A stretch of DNA of 8,449 bases from CAYMDS01 sp964576705. Its GTDB lineage: Bacteria > Patescibacteriota > Microgenomatia > Levybacterales > UBA12049. Numbering within the stretch: position 1 is the stretch's first letter; every line of letters starts with the position of its first letter. A program made the position numbers and the translations under genes. Below are positions 5,798-8,449 of this stretch, in pieces. Under the pieces are notes generated by a model. That model did not search any database and was not told where the DNA came from. It was given only the letters and a program-made list of their open reading frames with translations. The stretch spans positions 1-8,449 of the forward strand of contig CAZNVI010000047.1 of assembly GCA_964576705.1 (NCBI GenBank), written 5' to 3'.

Positions 5798-6915
5798 GTG
5801 TTACCTCGCTTCCATGTCTCTGTTGCTAGGTTCTGCAATTTCAGCAAAGCGTTTACATCATCTTCTGGCTTGGGCTTTCCTTTCGCAACTAACGCATCAT
5901 CTGCTAAGCGAGCATGAGGATACCGAAATTTTCTAAGAATTAATCCAAGGCTGGATATTTCTTGCGCTAGACTCTGGTGAGCGGGAGAATTAGCAAGGAC
6001 AACTGGCGAAATTGCACCCATTTTTCGCTGGATAGTAGGACCTGAAAATCCTTCTAAGACATTACGCTCATTCGGCATAAAATATGGTAGACGACTTCTA
6101 AGGTAATCCCAATAAATATCGTCTTCGGGCATATCAAGCCCATACAACACATGGTCTAATACTGCTACAGGCATATTCGCAGGACTAGGACCCCCTATTC
6201 TCTGCCCACCTATCAATGCAGGATGCATGTATTGACTTAGATCCATAGTGAAAAACTCAGCTCCAACATCTCGTATTGTATTTGCTACTGCCGCAATCAT
6301 AGGTTTAGTATTAATCTGAACCTCTCGCAATAAGTCGGTTGCTTCGAGTGGAGAATCCTGAAAATCTACCGCAAATGCCTCCATTATAGCTTCGTGGGCT
6401 AAACCTAAACCTGCTCCACCTTCTTGCATATACTGAATTAACCGAACTTCACGAGGGTCTGTAGTATATGTACGCATTCTTGGACCGATTGGATTAGCAG
6501 AAGTGTAGCCATAAATAGTGCCTCGAGGGACAGTTTCTGCAACTGCAGCACAAGTTAATAAAACATCTGGAAAGCGCCCATCTAACTCAGCTGGATTTAT
6601 TAAGCCTTTTCTTACTCCTATTCCCACCATCACATCAAAATCCCTTAAAGCAGCAAGGGCAATAACAGGATCAATCACTTTCCGAGAAAAAGTATCAATG
6701 CTTTCGGACACTAACCCTCTGACAGCTGCGATATTACCCGCTGCATCCGCAGCATGTAATAAAGCAATTCTATCATCAAGTCCTATAGGATCCCGTAATG
6801 CAACTTCTGCACTGAACTCCCTTCTTTCCCTATCATTCTGAAATAATTTCTCCATTACCGGACTCTCTCCCACATTTCGTAATGTGTCAGTATGTAATTT
6901 AAATTCTTTATTCAT
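5794..6915 (-). CDS. PrnB-like heme enzyme of the IDO/TDO superfamily (DUF1864 type)
   Basis: 373 residues, close to the roughly 360 of PrnB, the Pseudomonas enzyme that converts 7-chlorotryptophan to monodechloroaminopyrrolnitrin. Segments matching PrnB, recalled from memory, are ALRDFDVMVGIGVRKG (89-104), HPALIGGQRIGGPSPANMP (231-249) with VLDHVLYG (252-259), the LPYFMP region (276-281) followed by FSGP (290-293), and LRKFRYPHARLAD (327-339). In the last, His334 aligns with the axial heme ligand of PrnB. The protein is cytosolic, with no signal peptide. The likely chemistry is heme-dependent oxidation or rearrangement of an indole amino acid; its exact substrate and product are unknown. It is the first gene of the operon, 19 nt after the attenuator terminator, and 40 nt or more before the TrpRS gene. 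Only a weak ribosome-binding site is visible. Confidence 0.8.
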   Translation of the reverse strand: MNKEFKLHTDTLRNVGESPVMEKLFQNDRERREFSAEVALRDPIGLDDRIALLHAADAAGNIAAVRGLVSESIDTFSRKVIDPVIALAALRDFDVMVGIGVRKGLINPAELDGRFPDVLLTCAAVAETVPRGTIYGYTSANPIGPRMRTYTTDPREVRLIQYMQEGGAGLGLAHEAIMEAFAVDFQDSPLEATDLLREVQINTKPMIAAVANTIRDVGAEFFTMDLSQYMHPALIGGQRIGGPSPANMPVAVLDHVLYGLDMPEDDIYWDYLRSRLPYFMPNERNVLEGFSGPTIQRKMGAISPVVLANSPAHQSLAQEISSLGLILRKFRYPHARLADDALVAKGKPKPEDDVNALLKLQNLATETWKRGNT

Positions 6916-6934
6916 ATTTAATAGTCATCCATAC

Positions 6935-6955
6935 AAAAAAACTCCCTTTCGGGAG
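6935..6955 (-). terminator. Intrinsic terminator of the operon leader (attenuator)
   Basis: On the minus strand CTCCC-GAAA-GGGAG (6955 to 6942) is followed by seven T residues (6941 to 6935), a textbook intrinsic terminator. It lies between the operon promoter and the first gene, so unless it is overridden the operon stays off. It is identical in stem and loop to 49-67. Confidence 0.85.
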
Positions 6956-6995
6956 GTGTGTATTTTTAGTATCTAATCCTAATTACACCCCTCCC
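6951..6995 (-). promoter_or_regulatory. Antiterminator pairing of leader B
   Basis: Minus-strand segment 6995 to 6985 (GGGAGGGGTGT) pairs with 6961 to 6951 (ACACACCTCCC) at 10 of 11 positions, with one G-A mismatch. The second arm includes the terminator's CTCCC, so the two structures exclude each other. The first arm overlaps the last three sense codons and the stop codon of the leader ORF. A ribosome finishing the peptide would mask this arm and favour termination. A ribosome stalled earlier would leave it free and favour read-through. Confidence 0.7.
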
Positions 6996-7060
6996 ACATT
7001 ACTACCCTTCGCAAAGCGAAGGACGGCAATAAAGAGAATGGATGTATAAACTCTATTCAT
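6983..7060 (-). CDS. Leader peptide B, 25 aa, upstream of the PrnB-like operon
   Basis: 25 codons plus TAA, beginning about 10 nt from the predicted transcript start and ending in the antiterminator arm. It has the same length as leader A, with 12 identical residues and mostly conservative changes elsewhere. The residue 4-14 part is hydrophobic and is followed by LRFAKG (14-19) and a Gly/Val-rich end. Codons 13-19 fold as a 7-bp hairpin (CCTTCGC-TTT-GCGAAGG, 7022 to 7006), which may pause polymerase or ribosome. There are no Trp codons, so the classical E. coli trp mechanism does not apply. Inference: an arrest or attenuation peptide whose translation state sets read-through into the operon. 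No known leader peptide family was recognised. Confidence 0.75.
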   Translation of the reverse strand: MNRVYTSILFIAVLRFAKGSNVGGV

Positions 7061-7076
7061 ATTCTATCTACAATAG

Positions 7077-7105
7077 ATTGTAACAAATCAGTAAGAATAT
7101 GTCAA
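7077..7105 (-). promoter_or_regulatory. Main promoter of the PrnB-like operon
   Basis: On the minus strand a consensus -35 TTGACA (7105 to 7100), a 17-bp spacer and -10 TACAAT (7082 to 7077) predict a start near 7070. The leader RNA to the end of the terminator is then about 135 nt. Most of the promoter lies in the 31-bp block shared exactly with 180-210. Such a strong promoter fits control by attenuation rather than by initiation. Confidence 0.8.
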
Positions 7106-7142
7106 AATTATGTGCTGGACAAATTACATTTTAGGGGATTTA

Positions 7143-7174
7143 AAGTACACTTTAGAGGTGTACTAGGTAGGACA
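7143..7174 (+). repeat. Hairpin-forming direct repeat, left copy flanking the TA module
   Basis: This 32-bp unit matches 7898-7928 at 28 of 32 aligned positions, in the same orientation. Inside it AGTACAC-TTTAGAG-GTGTACT (7144-7164) forms a 7-bp stem. It lies about 50 bp beyond the toxin stop codon. Between it and the toxin, 7175-7224 holds only a short inverted repeat (CCGCT...AGCGG) and no gene. The stretch 7106-7142, between it and the operon promoter, shows nothing recognisable. Confidence 0.65.
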
Positions 7175-7224
7175 CCCGCTCACAACACTTCGCGTAGCGT
7201 TAGCGGACGAGCCTCGGGATATGA

Positions 7225-7563
7225 CTATTCTAGCTGAAAAACTTTCTTAAGCTTCTGCTTTAACTCGGGAATTAACTCATCCGGTAAATCACCTATAACC
7301 TCGCCTAACCTAGAAGAGGTAGTTGTGATAAGTCTATGAGGCTTGATAAGAGACGTAGAGCGTAATCCTGTCTTTTTAAAGTTAGGCATTTTTACATCTA
7401 GTTTGATATCTGTTGGCAACTCATCATTCAAGTCAGCAGTAAGATAAGCGAGAATTATCTGCTTATGTTTGCCAAATGCAAACGATACAACGAGGGACGG
7501 ACGAGGCTTGCCTTTATTGAAATCCTCTGTGAAAGGAAATAAAAACTTAACGATCTGGTACAT
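7225..7563 (-). CDS. PemK/MazF-family type II toxin (probable endoribonuclease)
   Basis: 112 residues, typical for the family. Near the N-terminus FNKGKPRPSLVVSF (15-28) is the conserved GK.RP.LVV strand, with Arg21 as a likely catalytic or binding residue. TGLRSTSLIKPHRLITT (65-81) matches the second conserved block (S-L/V-I/V-K/R-P), followed by LGEVIGDL (86-93). Family members cut mRNA or tRNA in the cytosol and are neutralised by the upstream partner. Its ATG overlaps the antitoxin end by 17 nt, which suggests translational coupling. No terminator with a clear T-run follows; the hairpin at 7144-7164 could serve weakly. Confidence 0.85.
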   Translation of the reverse strand: MYQIVKFLFPFTEDFNKGKPRPSLVVSFAFGKHKQIILAYLTADLNDELPTDIKLDVKMPNFKKTGLRSTSLIKPHRLITTTSSRLGEVIGDLPDELIPELKQKLKKVFQLE

Positions 7564-7849
7564 AAGATTCAGGAATAAAAGGTCTTAGTTTTGCTTTATC
7601 AGAGATGTTATCCTCTTCCAATGTTCCATCTTCCTTCGCCCATTCGTAGAATGATCTCGCACCAATCATATCCATTTCCTCAATACTCATTTCTTCTGTA
7701 GTCATTTCTAGAGCCTTCGCTTTCGCAAAGCCCCCCACAGCCATTTTTATAAGCTCAGTCGTGTTCAGGGTTCCCATAGTGGATTTTCGCAGAACTTGGA
7801 GGGCCTTATCAACCTCAGGAGTAATAGTAATACGTATACTCTGTGCCAT
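7547..7849 (-). CDS. Antitoxin, ribbon-helix-helix type, partner of the PemK-like toxin
   Basis: 100 residues. The N-terminal SIRITITPEVDKALQVLRK (4-22) followed by a helix (about 28-46) looks like a ribbon-helix-helix DNA-binding domain. The acidic second half (EMTTEEMSIEEMDM, then SFYEWAKEDGTLEEDN) fits a flexible toxin-wrapping tail. It is the first gene of the two-gene unit, directly behind a strong promoter, so autoregulation by binding there is likely from family behaviour. The ATG at 7849 starts only 9 nt after the -10 box, giving a very short or absent leader. Confidence 0.75.
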   Translation of the reverse strand: MAQSIRITITPEVDKALQVLRKSTMGTLNTTELIKMAVGGFAKAKALEMTTEEMSIEEMDMIGARSFYEWAKEDGTLEEDNISDKAKLRPFIPESYVPDR

Positions 7850-7858
7850 AATAAGACC

Positions 7859-7887
7859 ATTTTATACCCTAAAAAGCCTTTTGTCAA
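7859..7887 (-). promoter_or_regulatory. Promoter of the toxin-antitoxin operon
   Basis: On the minus strand TTGACA (7887 to 7882), a 17-bp spacer and TAAAAT (7864 to 7859) form a strong sigma70-type promoter. Transcription should begin around 7852, within a few bases of the antitoxin ATG. The hairpin repeat at 7898-7928 lies just upstream and could double as an operator. Confidence 0.7.
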
Positions 7888-7897
7888 CCAAAAATGT

Positions 7898-7928
7898 AAG
7901 TACGCCTTAGAGGTGTACTAGCTAGACA
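7898..7928 (+). repeat. Hairpin-forming direct repeat, right copy flanking the TA module
   Basis: Partner of 7143-7174. Its arms AGTACGC and GTGTACT still pair over 7 bp because the base change leaves a G-U pair. The TTAGAGGTGTACTAG core is identical in both copies. The remaining gap 7929-8015 holds no recognisable feature. Confidence 0.65.
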
Positions 7929-8015
7929 TCTCGGAATACCGAATGTAACATAAGAGGCCAACTCAATAAAAAACTACCCTAAGCTGCAGACTACGACTTA
8001 AGTACTATAAGATGA

Positions 8016-8021
8016 TATAAT
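8016..8021 (+). promoter_or_regulatory. -10 box placing a leaderless start at 8028
   Basis: A perfect TATAAT is followed by six bases and then ATG 8028, the same geometry as at 266-278. No good -35 box is seen upstream at 16-18 bp, so promoter strength is uncertain. Confidence 0.5.
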
Positions 8022-8027
8022 AGCAGG

Positions 8028-8449
8028 ATGTCAAAAGAATCAGCTCCTTTGGGAGATCCAGAAAGCGAGAACCTACTTCCTTATGAGATTACTGATCGCC
8101 AGTTAAGACTAGCAGAACTTGCTCAAAAACACATATGGGGACGTATAAATCCCGTTCGGGCTGAAATCACAGATCGCCTGAAGAGCCCTATTTCTGGCTA
8201 CGTGATTGAAGCAACTAAAGACATAAAACTCGGCGGAACTGCTGTTATTATGGCGGATTTAATAGGTAATCATCTTCCACATTTTACTCATATAAATTCC
8301 GAGGCTGAATTAATTGATGCAATGACCACAATTGCATCGCATACTGCTCTAGTGTATCTTTTAAATAATTATCCGCTTATCTACAACTCTTTTTTAGAGA
8401 ATTACCGACTACATCCATCGAGTAAATTAGGCTTAGAAGCTAAACCGAT
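8028..8449 (+). CDS. Protein of unknown function, 5' part only (open at right edge)
   Basis: 140 codons are open from ATG 8028 to the window edge, without a stop codon. The N-terminal 20 residues are polar and probably disordered (SAPLGDPESEN). A predicted helix follows (ITDRQLRLAELAQKHIW, about 21-37), then mixed alpha/beta sequence with GGTAVIMADLIGNHLPHF (about 71-88). There is no signal peptide or clear membrane span. I do not recognise the family and see no catalytic motif. The upstream -10 box and uninterrupted reading frame support a real gene. It is transcribed away from the toxin-antitoxin module, and nothing ties it to the PrnB-like operon. Confidence 0.6.
   Translation, partial: MSKESAPLGDPESENLLPYEITDRQLRLAELAQKHIWGRINPVRAEITDRLKSPISGYVIEATKDIKLGGTAVIMADLIGNHLPHFTHINSEAELIDAMTTIASHTALVYLLNNYPLIYNSFLENYRLHPSSKLGLEAKP

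Noticed and set aside
6983..7060. Classical trp-type attenuation sensing Trp-tRNA
   Set aside because: Neither leader ORF contains a TGG codon.
6935..7075. T-box riboswitch for tRNA-Trp in the operon leader
   Set aside because: The conserved T-box core (AGGGTGGNACCGCG) is absent, the leader is short, and no TGGN bulge position is conserved between the two copies. The leader ORF explains the layout better.
7099..7134. Short plus-strand ORF of 11 codons starting in the shared 31-bp block
   Set aside because: The shared ATG is explained by the minus-strand promoter on the opposite strand, and the two copies encode unrelated sequence after it.
7143..7928. Integron attC sites or transposon ends around the TA module
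   Set aside because: No attC core sites, no integrase or transposase, and no target-site duplication are visible. The repeats are direct rather than inverted.
1..8449. CRISPR arrays, tRNA or rRNA genes
   Set aside because: No regularly spaced repeat series, no CCA-ending cloverleaf and no rRNA-like conserved stretch was seen by eye on either strand.

Overview
The window looks like an accessory region of a bacterium with moderate-to-low GC content. It uses TGA as a stop codon (for example at the ends of the PrnB-like and nucleotidyltransferase genes), so the genetic code appears to be the standard bacterial one. Several genes appear leaderless or nearly so: a TATAAT-type box sits 6-9 nt before the ATG. 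Shine-Dalgarno sites are sparse. This, plus a small PemK/MazF-type toxin-antitoxin module, would fit a Patescibacteria-like lineage, but nothing here fixes the taxonomy.

Layout. At 49-212 (minus strand) lies a promoter followed by a 25-codon leader ORF and an attenuator that point out of the left edge. Diverging from it is a leaderless histidine-phosphatase gene (278-1054, plus). Facing that gene is a six-gene minus-strand operon at 1051-6915. In order of transcription it encodes a PrnB/IDO-superfamily heme enzyme, a bacterial-type TrpRS paralog, an APH/choline-kinase-like phosphotransferase, a nucleotidyltransferase, a second TrpRS-like protein of archaeal/eukaryotic type, and a HAD-family phosphatase. 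The operon is preceded at 6935-7105 by a second copy of the same promoter, leader ORF and attenuator. Further right is a toxin-antitoxin pair (7225-7849) bracketed by two hairpin-forming direct repeats (7143-7174 and 7898-7928). A plus-strand gene of unknown function starts at 8028 and runs off the right edge.

How the parts may work together. A PrnB-family enzyme (the known member rearranges 7-chlorotryptophan during pyrrolnitrin synthesis) sits with two different TrpRS-like proteins, which points to chemistry on tryptophan or a tryptophan derivative. The kinase, nucleotidyltransferase and two phosphatases suggest phosphorylated or nucleotidylated intermediates, or resistance-type modification. 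Inference: this is an undescribed tryptophan-derived metabolite pathway, or a resistance/self-immunity operon for such a compound. The two matched attenuators imply that at least one more transcription unit, beyond the left edge, shares its control. The leader peptides contain no Trp codon, so the inducing signal is unknown.
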